Below, piece after piece: positions 48,543-56,911 of a stretch of DNA of 64,000 bases. A model generated the notes under the pieces. The model ran no database searches and was not told where the DNA came from. It saw only the letters and a program-made list of their open reading frames with translations. The stretch is from Arthrobacter sp. ISL-30 (lineage in GTDB: Bacteria > Actinomycetota > Actinomycetes > Actinomycetales > Micrococcaceae). The stretch covers positions 89,813-153,812 of the forward strand of contig NZ_JAGGPK010000010.1 in NCBI RefSeq assembly GCF_018613855.1. Direction: 5' to 3'. Within the stretch, counting starts at the first letter, position 1. Each line of letters begins with the position of its first letter. A program made the translations under genes and the position numbers.

Positions 48543-48584
48543 TGTCGGGCGTGGGACTAATCTCACACTCTGGCTTGCCCGACA
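48543..48584 (-). promoter_or_regulatory. Inverted repeat upstream of hsp20
   Basis: TGTCGGGC (48543-48550) and GCCCGACA (48577-48584) form an 8-bp inverted repeat 26 bases apart, 23 bases upstream of the hsp20 start. It is not a CIRCE or HAIR element. It could be the operator of another repressor or simply a hairpin. Confidence 0.4.
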
Positions 48585-48615
48585 CTTAAAGGATCGAAAG
48601 ACCGTAAAGCCCGTC

Positions 48616-50541
48616 CTAGGGTCTTTGGTCCCGAAGAGCCAAACCATCGAAACCGACCGGGGTCCCTGCCTCTAGCAAGCGTCGGGCCGCCTCGGCGATA
48701 TGTTCAGCGTCTATACCGGCCCATGCGAGGAGTTCCTGTCCGGTTCCTGATCCGGGCATGCCGTCTACGGCGAGATGCTCGACGGACAAATCACTGGGTG
48801 GCGCCGTTACCAAGGCTGCCAGCACCGCCGATCCCAGGCCACCCTCAGGATGGTGGTCCTCGGCGACGATGATGCGGCCTTGCGTCTCGCCGACGGCGGT
48901 GAGCAGCGTTTCTGCGTCGATGGGTTTAACGGAGTAGCAGTCGATGACGCGAGCCTGGATGCCCTCGGCTCTGAGGATGTCGGCAGCCCTCAATGCTTCA
49001 TGAAGGGTGACTCCTGCCCCTATGAGGGTGACGTCGTCGTTGTCGGAGGAACGGAGGAGTTTCGAACCGCCGACACGGAACTGCTCATCGGGGCTATACA
49101 GGACCGGGTAGGCGCCGCGGGTGGTTCGAAGGTAGCTTATCCCGGAGGTCGCCGCCATAGCTTGCACAAGGGCAGCGGTGCTTGTGGCGTCTGCAGGGTA
49201 GAGGACGGTCGAACCATGTACCGCCCGAATCATCGCCAGGTCCTCCAGCGCCATCTGGGAAGGGCCGTCGGCGCCAATTTCGACGCCGGCGTGAGAGCCG
49301 GAAAGGCGTAGATCGACGTCGGAAATGGCGCCCATGCGGATGAAATCGTAGGCACGAGTGAGGAATGCCGCAAAGGTGGAGGCGAAGGCTTTATATCCCC
49401 GGACGCTAAGCCCCGTTGCGGCAGCGACGAGTTGTTGTTCGGCGATATACATCTCGAAGAACCTGTCGGGGAATGCTTTGGCGAATTGCTCGGCGTGGGT
49501 AGAGTTGCTAACCTCCCCGTCCAGGGCAACAACGGTGGGATCGTTCGCACCGAGTGCTACTAGCGCGTCGCCGTAAGCTTTTCGCGTTGCGACCTTCTCG
49601 CCGAGTTTGTAGGTGGGCAAGGGTGCACCGGCAGCATCGATGACCGCTTTTGACGCCTGTTCGGGCAGCGGGCCCCGCAACGTCAGAGTTCTTTCGCCGC
49701 CGAGCCCGGCGATTGCCTGCTCGGCCATGTCAGGCGGAAACTGTTTTCCGTGCCAATCCGGGCTGTCTTCGACAGTCGGGAATCCCTTTGCCTTGATGGT
49801 CCTGGCAAGGATGACAACAGGCTTGTCTTCAGGCGCTTCTGCCGCGGTAGAAAATGCTTCGTCGATCATTCCAAGATCGTGTCCGTCAATGATGATCGCC
49901 TGAGCGCCGAAGGCTTCGACCCGACGAGCATAAGATTCCATATCCCAGCCAAGCTCAGTCTCGCCTCGTTGTCCCAGCCGGTTGACATCGACGACGGTGA
50001 TCATGTTTGTGAGGTTGTAATGGGAGGCCTTGTCCAGGGCTTCCCAGATGGAGCCCTCCGCCATTTCACTGTCGCCGCAGAGCACCCATACCCGGTAGGG
50101 GAGCCGGTCAAGGTATCTTCCCGCGAGGGCGACGCCTACGCCGTCGGGAAGTCCCTGCCCGAGCGAACCCGTAGCGAAATTCACCCAAGGCAGTGCCGGC
50201 GTCGGATGCCCTTGGAGGCGCTTGCCGAAGCGGCGATAGTCAGCCATGAGCTCCGCATCAGAGACGACGCCGACCGCCTTGAACACCGAGTACAGCAGGG
50301 GAGAGGCATGGCCCTTCGAGAAGATCAGGTGATCGTTGGTGTCCAGGTCTGGGTTGTCCCAGTCGTAGCGGAGGTGCCGTGTGATGAGAACGGCCAGCAG
50401 GTCGGCCGCAGACATGCTCGAGGTGGGATGTCCGGATCCTGCTGAGGTGCTTGAGCGGATGGAATCGACCCGAAGCTGCGCGGCGAGCTCAGCGATCGTG
50501 GAGAGGTCTGCGGCGGTGTTTTCCTGATTTGGCGAGGGCAT
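48616..50541 (-). CDS. tkt: Transketolase
   Basis: 641 residues in one chain. It moves two-carbon units between sugar phosphates using thiamine diphosphate. The N-terminal domain has A-G-S-G-H-P-T-S-S and the diphosphate/Mg motif G-D-S-E-M-A-E-G-S-I-W-E-A ... D-V-N-R-L-G. The pyrimidine domain has Y-I-A-E-Q-Q. The length and S-M-S-A-A-D-L motif resemble the mammalian-like transketolase class rather than the main actinobacterial tkt, so this may be a second, accessory copy. It marks the edge of the conserved core in this window. Confidence 0.93.
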   Translation of the reverse strand: MPSPNQENTAADLSTIAELAAQLRVDSIRSSTSAGSGHPTSSMSAADLLAVLITRHLRYDWDNPDLDTNDHLIFSKGHASPLLYSVFKAVGVVSDAELMADYRRFGKRLQGHPTPALPWVNFATGSLGQGLPDGVGVALAGRYLDRLPYRVWVLCGDSEMAEGSIWEALDKASHYNLTNMITVVDVNRLGQRGETELGWDMESYARRVEAFGAQAIIIDGHDLGMIDEAFSTAAEAPEDKPVVILARTIKAKGFPTVEDSPDWHGKQFPPDMAEQAIAGLGGERTLTLRGPLPEQASKAVIDAAGAPLPTYKLGEKVATRKAYGDALVALGANDPTVVALDGEVSNSTHAEQFAKAFPDRFFEMYIAEQQLVAAATGLSVRGYKAFASTFAAFLTRAYDFIRMGAISDVDLRLSGSHAGVEIGADGPSQMALEDLAMIRAVHGSTVLYPADATSTAALVQAMAATSGISYLRTTRGAYPVLYSPDEQFRVGGSKLLRSSDNDDVTLIGAGVTLHEALRAADILRAEGIQARVIDCYSVKPIDAETLLTAVGETQGRIIVAEDHHPEGGLGSAVLAALVTAPPSDLSVEHLAVDGMPGSGTGQELLAWAGIDAEHIAEAARRLLEAGTPVGFDGLALRDQRP

Positions 50542-50619
50542 GATGAATCCTTCGTTGACGGAACAGTTGCCAGACCTCTGCAGATTGCGCTTGCGAGGGG
50601 GAGCGAGTCAAGATCGAGA

Positions 50620-51352
50620 TTAGATGCGTCGGTAGACGGACACATGCAAGTCAATCCCGTTGTAAGGCTCGCGTTTCCATCCGCCCCATCGCTCAGCCAG
50701 GCGAAGGCGCGCGATTCGTGCCATAAGGTCTAGCTCTGTAGGCCATGCCAGACGGCAGGAAATCGGCGCGAATCTTATGTTGCCGTCTTCCGCGACCCTG
50801 ATATGGTTCTCATCCAATATCTGCGTGACGGGGTCGTAGCTACAGACATCGAAAGTCACGGCTCGAGGCTCCATTTTTTCGGGCCGGACATACGAATAAG
50901 TAGGAAGCCAGGCACTGGGGACGGCAGTCTCCACAACGAAAGCGCCACCATCGGTCAGATGGTGGGCTGCGTTTTCGAAGCAACGCGCCTGATCGTCCTG
51001 GGTCTGCAAGTTGAAGATGGTGTTGAAGACCAGGTATACCAACGAGTACCGAGAGCCTGTGCGGACCCTGGACATGTCACCCATGGTCACTTCGATTGCA
51101 TCGCTTCCAGGCTTTGATTTCAGGCGATCGATCATTGCTTGCGAAAGCTCGATGCCATGAACGCGAGCGCCCCGTTTTGACAGAGGCAGAGCGATACGGC
51201 CCGTACCAACGGCAAATTCCAGGACAGATTCACCGTCCTCCGCTAAGATCTGCCAGAAAATCCACCGCGTCCGCTTCATCGCCTCCCAGCATGTCATCGT
51301 AGCGAGCGGCCACATCCGAATCGAAACTTTTAGCAGGATCGAAAATCGCCAT
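50620..51352 (-). pseudogene. Class I SAM-dependent methyltransferase, frameshifted
   Basis: The N-terminal part reads from ATG 51352 as M-A-I-F-D-P-A-K-S-F-D-S-D-V-A-A-R-Y-D-D and runs through A-V-D-F-L-A-D-L. It then hits a stop in that frame (S-G-G-R-stop). Shifting by one base at about 51241-51250 restores a continuous protein: A-E-D-G-E-S-V-L-E-F-A-V-G-T-G-R-I-A-L-P-L to the end at 50620. Together they give the expected methyltransferase with the SAM-binding G-x-G-x-G region. One extra base (the A in CTTAGCG on the minus strand) explains the break. It could be real decay or a sequencing error. Substrate unknown. Confidence 0.88.
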
Positions 51353-51462
51353 GAAATCACTATCCCAGAAGGGAACGGGACATCCTGGAGGCACGTCGTA
51401 AACATTAGTGCGGGCTGAGGCAGCTCATGGCCCTCATTGCCCTTCCTGCCGCGATGGCGGGA

Positions 51463-52973
51463 TTACTCATCCATAGGACGGGGGAGCGGCGTAGCCCCCG
51501 GCGCCTCTGCAGCAGCTTGCGCATACGAGGTCGAGACCCGGCGGTAGACCGGCGTCAGGAAGGCCAGCAGCGCGGCGGTGATCATGATGATCCCGGCGAT
51601 CAGGAATACCAGGGCGATGCCGCGGGAAGTACCTTCGCCCAGCAGCGGGGCCAGCTGGGCGGCGCCTTCAGCCGACCGCGAGTACGGGATGATCCAGACC
51701 TGGGCGATCGGCGCGATAAGAAATGCGGTGATCGGCGCTGCCGCGGACTCGAATGCCATGGCGAATCCGAAAACCCTGCCCTGGCGGGGCAGAGGCACCA
51801 CCTGCTGGATGACAGTCTGCTCGGCGGCCTCTACGAAAGGTATCAGGACCAGGTACAGCCAGATGCCGGCGACGTACAGCCAAGCCCATTCCCGCAGCGT
51901 GAACACCGCGCCGAGGAACCCCATGACGATCACCGCGATGAGCATGGTGCGCAGCGGGTTGGTGCCGAGCCCGAATTTGCCGATCAGCGCGCCGCCCACG
52001 ATGAACCCCGTGGAGCCAAGCGCGAACACGGCCCCCCACATCTCTACGGAGAACATCTCCAGGCCGTAGGGATCCATGAGTGCCATGTAGACGCCGCCGA
52101 TGAAGTTGTTGAACGTGGAGAACAGGATCAGGGCGAACAGTCCGGCTATGGCAAGCACGGCAGCGAATGAGCCGCGCAGATCAAATCCACCGTGCGCGTC
52201 AGTGGCGGCCGCGCGCAATTCCTCGGGCATGCGCAGGGTGAGCAGGTGCGCGAAGGCGAGCGCCGTGAGCACCAGGGCGACGACGATCGTCCACCCCATG
52301 CCCAGCAGCCCGACCGACAGCCCGGAGAGCAGCGAGGTTACGATGAACATCAGTCCCTGCACCATCCCCACCATCCCATTGGCGTTGGCCCGACGGTCCG
52401 GCTCGATGAGGATGGTGACCGTGGTGGAGAGGGCGATGTTGCGCATGTTTTCCACCACAGCACCGACCAGGATGATGAGGGTGAAGATCCAGAACCACGG
52501 CTGGGCCAGGTCCAGCAGCCGGGCGGTGGGTGTCAGCAGGAACATCACCCCGGACAGGACGAACATCAACAAGGTGAAAGCTGCGGCGAAGCGCATCACG
52601 GTCAGCTTGCGGTAGCGGTCCACAAAGGTGCCGAAGCTGATGCTCGAAAGGGCGATTAGCAGCATGTACGCGCCGCCGATTACCCCGGTGGCGATTACAT
52701 TGCGCGTCTGCAGGTATACCCAAAAAGAGTCAGGGCGAACCACAGATAGCTGGTTGTGATATTGGCGAGGGCGGTGTTCACCAGAATCCCGGCGAAGGTA
52801 CGGGACCGCTGCACAGGACTGCGCAAGGATGTGTCGACAGCGTCGGGATTGGCGAGGCGCGCGGCCTCGCTGCCACCGACTAACCGGGAGGTGACGGCCG
52901 CGTCCTCCGGGAAGTCCGCGCTGCTGCCGGTAGCCGCATCCGCCTTCGGCAGGGCCGGTTCCTGCTCGTTCAT
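51463..52973 (-). pseudogene. MFS transporter, frameshifted near the N-terminus
   Basis: The first part starts at ATG 52973 (M-N-E-Q-E-P-A-L-P) with a hydrophilic region of about 58 residues. It then enters the first helix: F-A-G-I-L-V-N-T-A-L-A-N-I-T-T-S-Y-L-W-F. After A-L-T-L-F it loses frame. In the next frame W-V-Y-L-Q-T-R-N-V-I-A continues through the remaining helices of a typical drug/solute exporter to 51463. The minus-strand T-run at 52722-52726 has five T; six would give a perfect join (A-L-T-L-F-W-V-Y-L). So a one-base deletion in a homopolymer inactivates the gene, or the base was missed in sequencing. Confidence 0.88.
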
Positions 52974-53138
52974 GCGTCCCAGTGTAGTGAGAACTAACAG
53001 GCGCGGACACGGTTGCCCCCCGATCAAGAAAATCGGTGACGATCCCGCCCTCGCATGGCCCCGCGAGTGTGCTTGTCTGTAGCCAGTAGCGCGAAGCCAG
53101 AAGGGGTCCGCGGCCGTTGTTCGACGAGGTGACACGAC

Positions 53139-53771
53139 ATGAGGTTGACGACCACGACCAACGTCTCGGTGGACGGCGTGATGCAGGGGTTGGGCGGACC
53201 TGACGAGGATCGCAGCGGCGGCTTCGACCGCGGCGGATGGGCCATACCACTTCTGGACACCGAAGCCGGGGACTATCTCAACTATGTCTACGGCGGCGCG
53301 GCTGCGTTCCTCTTTGGTCGGCGCACGTACGAGATCTTCGCCGGCTACTGGGGAGCGATGGCCGATCCGAGCACAAACCCGATTGCCGCAGCGCTGAACA
53401 GCCGGCCCAAGTACGTGGCTTCGACCAGCCTCGCCGACCCGCAGTGGGCAGGCACCACAGTCCTGCACGGCGACGTCGCCAAGGCCGTCGGTGACCTGAA
53501 GGCGCATCACGATGGCGAACTGCTGGTGCCGGGCAGTGGTGCCCTCGTCCGGTGGCTGCTCGCCAACGACCTGGTCGACCAGCTCGACCTGATCACCTAT
53601 CCCGTCGTCGTCGGCCAGGGCACGCGGCTGTTCCCTGATTCCGGTCCGGACATCGCGCTCAATCTGGTCAACTCGCAGACCACGTCCCGGGGCATCACCA
53701 TCCAGTCTTATCGGCCTCTGGGGCGGCCGCAGTACGTAACGTCCACTGTCGACCCCGAACACATGTTCTAG
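53139..53771 (+). CDS. Dihydrofolate reductase-like (RibD C-terminal domain) protein
   Basis: 210 residues. The fold of RibD C-terminal/DHFR reductases is indicated by S-V-D-G-V-M-Q at the start, G-R-R-T-Y-E-I-F, K-Y-V-A-S-T-S-L and L-I-T-Y-P-V-V-V-G-Q-G-T-R-L-F. Many bacteria carry several such proteins of unknown substrate, probably NADPH-dependent. The gene is divergent from the MFS transporter. A second, distantly similar copy lies at 61367. Confidence 0.9.
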   Translation: MRLTTTTNVSVDGVMQGLGGPDEDRSGGFDRGGWAIPLLDTEAGDYLNYVYGGAAAFLFGRRTYEIFAGYWGAMADPSTNPIAAALNSRPKYVASTSLADPQWAGTTVLHGDVAKAVGDLKAHHDGELLVPGSGALVRWLLANDLVDQLDLITYPVVVGQGTRLFPDSGPDIALNLVNSQTTSRGITIQSYRPLGRPQYVTSTVDPEHMF

Positions 53772-54070
53772 CTGCACCGGAGTGTCCGCCGTCGTAGCTC
53801 TGCCGGCGTGAGCCCAGAGCAAACGCTGCCGCGCAGCATCGGGCCTTTGATCGTGGTTACCTAATGGCCCGTTCGCTAGGCCCGACCGAACGGATTCCTT
53901 CGACGTCCCAGGGAAGTTTGCGTTGTGGAAGCGGATGTCGTAAGAGCATGTCCGATACTCCTTGCCCTAACTTTGAGGCGACAACTATGGATATTTGGCG
54001 CAGGATATGTCAGCCTCCGGACAGACAGGAGTGACTCCTAACTCAACATCAATGGAGGGGGACTATTGCG
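53772..54070. other. Intergenic stretch without recognisable gene
   Basis: About 300 bases with no credible reading frame on either strand and no clear hairpin. It ends with the GGAGGGGGAC ribosome site of the next small gene. Confidence 0.5.
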
Positions 54071-54361
54071 ATGGAGACGAAAGGCGACGCAGAGAAGCCT
54101 TCGACGATAGGCGAGGGCGGGGCGATGGAAATAGTTCGCGTTCCCGCATGGCAGGTCAAGTATGACTGGAGCGAGGACCCCGACGAAGTGGTCCACCTTG
54201 TCTGTTGCCGGGATCTGGACTGGAGACGGGCCATGTGTGGCTACGAGGAACCGTCCCAGGACTTCCGGCTGCCGAAGGACCCCTGCCACGGCGTCGTGCT
54301 GCCGGTGACCGCCGAAGAGTACGAGCGGCTCAGCATCGCTTGGGGGGCAGACCGTGTTTGA
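54071..54361 (+). CDS. Small hypothetical protein with clustered Cys/His
   Basis: 96 residues, not recognised. The ATG has a strong ribosome site (GGAGGGGGAC, 7 bases away); an internal ATG at 54125 (M-E-I-V-R-V) is another possible start. The middle carries V-V-H-L-V-C-C-R-D-L-D-W-R-R-A-M-C-G, a His-Cys-Cys-Cys cluster that could bind a metal. The C-terminal half has a short P-C-H-G. No membrane segment or signal peptide. Good start context and sensible composition suggest a real gene. Confidence 0.6.
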   Translation: METKGDAEKPSTIGEGGAMEIVRVPAWQVKYDWSEDPDEVVHLVCCRDLDWRRAMCGYEEPSQDFRLPKDPCHGVVLPVTAEEYERLSIAWGADRV

Positions 54362-54879
54362 GCGCGTCACTTTGACGATCCTCGGGACTCAACTATCCGT
54401 AGGACCCGCGGAAATTAAGGTTCAGAACCCGCGCAAAGGCGGCTGGTGCGCGAGCCGGGGGATCGAGGCGAATTGATTCATCTGATGGGATACGCAGAGC
54501 AGAAGCGGGAACGAACTTATCGCCCTGAGTCCAATTCGACCGTGAGTTTGGGGTCAAAAGGGCTTCGGCTCGCCGCCCGGAGCGTTCTGGCTTTATGGAA
54601 CTGAGCGACTCTGTATGAATAGGCAGGAGTTGTCAGGGGCTTTCGAGGATGTCTACGGGAATCAAGCCGGATACCTTCGCTACAGGTTCACGCACTGTAT
54701 TCGCGCCACGGTCACGTCGGCAATCCCACCGCGGGTATGGAGGCGGTCTTTGGATGAAAGACTGCTCGATTACCAGGCTTTCCTGGAAGCAGGCGACGTT
54801 GAGGGTTGACAGCCTGCGTTATCAAGTTCCGTCGTATTGGGCGGTCGGGTAGTTCCTGATCTTCCGTTTCACCCATACG
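54362..54879. other. Low-information stretch with one weak small frame
   Basis: No convincing gene. A 64-codon frame at 54615-54809 (M-N-R-Q-E-L-S-G-A-F-E-D-V-Y) lacks a ribosome site and known motifs, so it is left uncalled. The first copy of a 26-bp direct repeat (54473-54498) lies here; its partner is at 56499-56524. Confidence 0.5.
54473..54498. repeat. 26-bp direct repeat, copy 1
   Basis: The sequence starts TTGATTCATCTGATGG and ends GATACGCAGA. An identical 26-base copy in the same orientation is at 56499-56524. The flanking bases differ. Confidence 0.92.
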
Positions 54880-56058
54880 ATGGCGACCGTGTCAGCAGCA
54901 CCTTCGAACGGCCCGCCGCGCCCCCTGAATGTCGGGGACATCGTCGTCTGCCGGAACGACCTTCTTGGTGAGTGGTCCGCTGCCCAGATCAGTGACATCG
55001 ACCCCCGTTGGAAGAAGGCCGGGGTGCTCGAACTCGATTGGTCGGGTCCCGAGCCGTCCACAGCAGATGACTTGGGTGTCATTAAGCCGCTCAGGCTCAC
55101 CCACCACTCCTGGAACGGGCAGTTGTCCCACACCAACTGTGACTGGGTGCTCCCTCGGAGTTATCGCGTTATCGGCAGCATGCCTCTGCTGCACGTCCAG
55201 CGGGCGAATAGCTACGCCGGCCGCTGGCGAGTAGGTGACCAACTTGCCCGGCAACGTGCGTGGGACCGGGGCGAACATGATTGGCGAGATCCAGGGGCGC
55301 TTGAACTGACCCCCGAGGAACTCGATCGGGCACTCGCCGACAGCGCACCCCCACACAACGAGGTACGCAGCCTCAAGGCGACTGGCCTATCCGAAGTAGA
55401 CGCCCACCGGCTCACGGACATCTTTCCCAACCTGACAAGTCTGACTCTCGGCGGAAGCCTCGGGCAGTTGGCGAACGCAGGCGAACTCAACCGGCTCAGC
55501 TCACTCAAGGCCCTTTTCATCTCAGACCTATTCGGCATGACGAAGGCCGACTGTGTGCTCCCGGACGAAGTTCCCGACCTCGAATACCTCGACCTACATA
55601 GCGTGCCTCATGAGTACGCTATTGCGATGCGGGCCCTGTGGCGGTCGCAAGTGGCCAACGGCACGAGCGTCGACATCTCGAAGGCACGCAAACCCGAGTG
55701 GGTGCAAGAGAATCTCGACAACCCGCTTCGCGACTGGGACGGGCGCGAGCACATTACCGCTGCCCGCTTCAAGAAGGCTGTCGCACAGTTCAAGAAGACG
55801 CGGCGTGAAGTTCTCGCGATACTCGGCCCGCAGTCAGATGAGTCCACCGTGGCTCGTCTGATGGACCTCGGGCGCGAGTATGCGCTTGCGTTCAACCGCC
55901 TCGATGGGAGGTCTCCGTTCATCGAGACCGAGGAGCGCGAGGAGCTGTTCGCCGCGCTCAACGCGGTTGTGACTGAACGCGAGCAGCAACTGAGCCGTTC
56001 TCTCGCGGCCGAGCGATCGGCTCTTCTCTCCGCAGTTGAAGGCGCGCGGAACTGGTGA
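54880..56058 (+). CDS. Hypothetical protein with leucine-rich-repeat-like middle
   Basis: 392 residues, family not recognised. The N-terminal third looks like a small beta-rich domain (G-D-I-V-V-C-R-N-D-L-L-G-E-W-S-A-A-Q-I near residue 20) with several Trp residues, of the type that binds peptides or nucleic acid. Residues about 165-240 carry spaced leucines resembling leucine-rich repeats (F-P-N-L-T-S-L-T-L, L-S-S-L-K-A-L-F-I, V-P-D-L-E-Y-L-D-L). The C-terminal part has long charged helices (R-F-K-K-A-V-A-Q-F-K-K-T-R-R-E-V-L, A-V-V-T-E-R-E-Q-Q). Its stop overlaps the next start by 4 bases (GTGA), so the two are translationally coupled. Composition and motifs support a real gene. Confidence 0.72.
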   Translation: MATVSAAPSNGPPRPLNVGDIVVCRNDLLGEWSAAQISDIDPRWKKAGVLELDWSGPEPSTADDLGVIKPLRLTHHSWNGQLSHTNCDWVLPRSYRVIGSMPLLHVQRANSYAGRWRVGDQLARQRAWDRGEHDWRDPGALELTPEELDRALADSAPPHNEVRSLKATGLSEVDAHRLTDIFPNLTSLTLGGSLGQLANAGELNRLSSLKALFISDLFGMTKADCVLPDEVPDLEYLDLHSVPHEYAIAMRALWRSQVANGTSVDISKARKPEWVQENLDNPLRDWDGREHITAARFKKAVAQFKKTRREVLAILGPQSDESTVARLMDLGREYALAFNRLDGRSPFIETEEREELFAALNAVVTEREQQLSRSLAAERSALLSAVEGARNW

Positions 56059-56244
56059 ACGAGCATATGGCTTCCAACGTCGTAATGAACGGCGTGCGAT
56101 GCTTTCACTCTGACCCGCCGGTCCTAGTCGGTGCCGCGCTGCCCGAGCGGCTCGCAACGAACGGGCTCGTCGTGTGCGGGCATGTCTTCGGTGTGGGCGT
56201 TTACCTCCCGGAGCAGTCGGCGTGGGGTGTCCCTATGCTTTCGG
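56055..56244 (+). pseudogene. Truncated gene coupled to the LRR-like gene, cut by an IS110 remnant
   Basis: The frame begins with GTG overlapping the previous stop and reads M-N-E-H-M-A-S-N-V-V-M-N-G-V-R-C-F-H, then L-V-V-C-G-H-V-F-G-V-G-V-Y-L-P-E. It reaches the end of the transposase remnant near 56240 and then continues into unrelated DNA to a stop at 56291. The real 3' part of the gene is missing. Family not recognised. Confidence 0.6.
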
Positions 56245-56475
56245 TCAAGCGGCTTGGGCGGGTTTTTCGTCGTAGAAGGTCCCGTGTTTGAGCATGGAGT
56301 AGAGGACGTCGCAGCGGCGCCGGGCCAGGCAGATGACGGCGGCGTTGTGTTTCTTTCCCTGTGCCCGTTTCTTTTGGTAGTAAGCCTTCGACGCCGGATG
56401 GTGGCAGCAGGCGATCCAGGCGGATCTGAAGAGGGCGGAGGTGAATGTTCCGGCGTAGCCGGTGGTCAGGGCGGG
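56245..56475 (-). mobile_element. IS110-family transposase, C-terminal remnant
   Basis: On the minus strand the residues read L-F-R-S-A-W-I-A, then A-S-K-A-Y-Y-Q-K-K-R-A-Q-G-K-K-H-N. These are followed by A-V-I-C-L-A-R-R-R-C-D-V-L and end at 56245. This is the characteristic C-terminus of IS110 transposases (Transposase_20). The catalytic N-terminal DEDD domain and most of the element are absent. The upstream residues to 56544 do not look like the family. The remnant interrupts the plus-strand gene at 56055. Confidence 0.82.
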
Positions 56476-56498
56476 AGTAGCGGACTGGAGTTCCTCAG

Positions 56499-56524
56499 TT
56501 GATTCATCTGATGGGATACGCAGA
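56499..56524. repeat. 26-bp direct repeat, copy 2
   Basis: Identical to 54473-54498 and in the same orientation, 2,026 bases later. It lies just past the IS110 remnant and is followed by different sequence. Confidence 0.92.
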
Positions 56525-56558
56525 ACACTACTGGTAACCAGCATTATTCGATTTGGAA

Positions 56559-56837
56559 CTATTCAGCAGTGCCACGCGAGGGGAAACGGTCCGGGTGCTT
56601 AGGATCCCGTTTTTTTTCGCGCCAGTACTCGTCCCGCTGCCATAGCGAGAATCTGGTGACTTGGACGCAGAATACGACGGCGGCGATGCCGAAGATAATG
56701 GACCGAGTCCAGAACCATGGCTCCGAATCGACACCAACGAGACTTAGGACTGTGGCGATCAGCATGATGATCGTTACTGGAAGGAACCAACGGAGGATGC
56801 GTTGAAGCCTCCGCTGCAGTTCTTCCTTTGTTGCCAC
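56559..56837 (-). CDS. Small two-helix membrane protein
   Basis: 92 residues from the GTG at 56837, chosen for the GGAGG site 5 bases upstream; ATG 56849 is in frame but covers that site. Two transmembrane helices (about residues 18-36 and 45-65) are framed by charged ends: an N-terminal amphipathic L-Q-R-R-L-Q-R-I-L and a C-terminal R-D-E-Y-W-R-E-K-K-R-D-P. Similar small proteins with a charged tail occur throughout Actinobacteria without known function. Confidence 0.72.
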   Translation of the reverse strand: MATKEELQRRLQRILRWFLPVTIIMLIATVLSLVGVDSEPWFWTRSIIFGIAAVVFCVQVTRFSLWQRDEYWREKKRDPKHPDRFPSRGTAE

Positions 56838-56911
56838 CTTTGCCTCCATTAGTCCGGCTGCCTTCGGAGAGCCCCCGCCCCCGTTCCAAATCGAAGATCT
56901 CTAGGGAGCGG

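Noticed and set aside
48077..48589. 170-codon plus-strand frame over the hsp20 gene
   Set aside because: Antisense to a clear alpha-crystallin gene, no start site or motif support.
51463..53250. 595-codon frame as the full MFS transporter
   Set aside because: The first ~190 residues are Arg-rich nonsense overlapping the divergent reductase gene; the true N-terminus lies in another frame from 52973.
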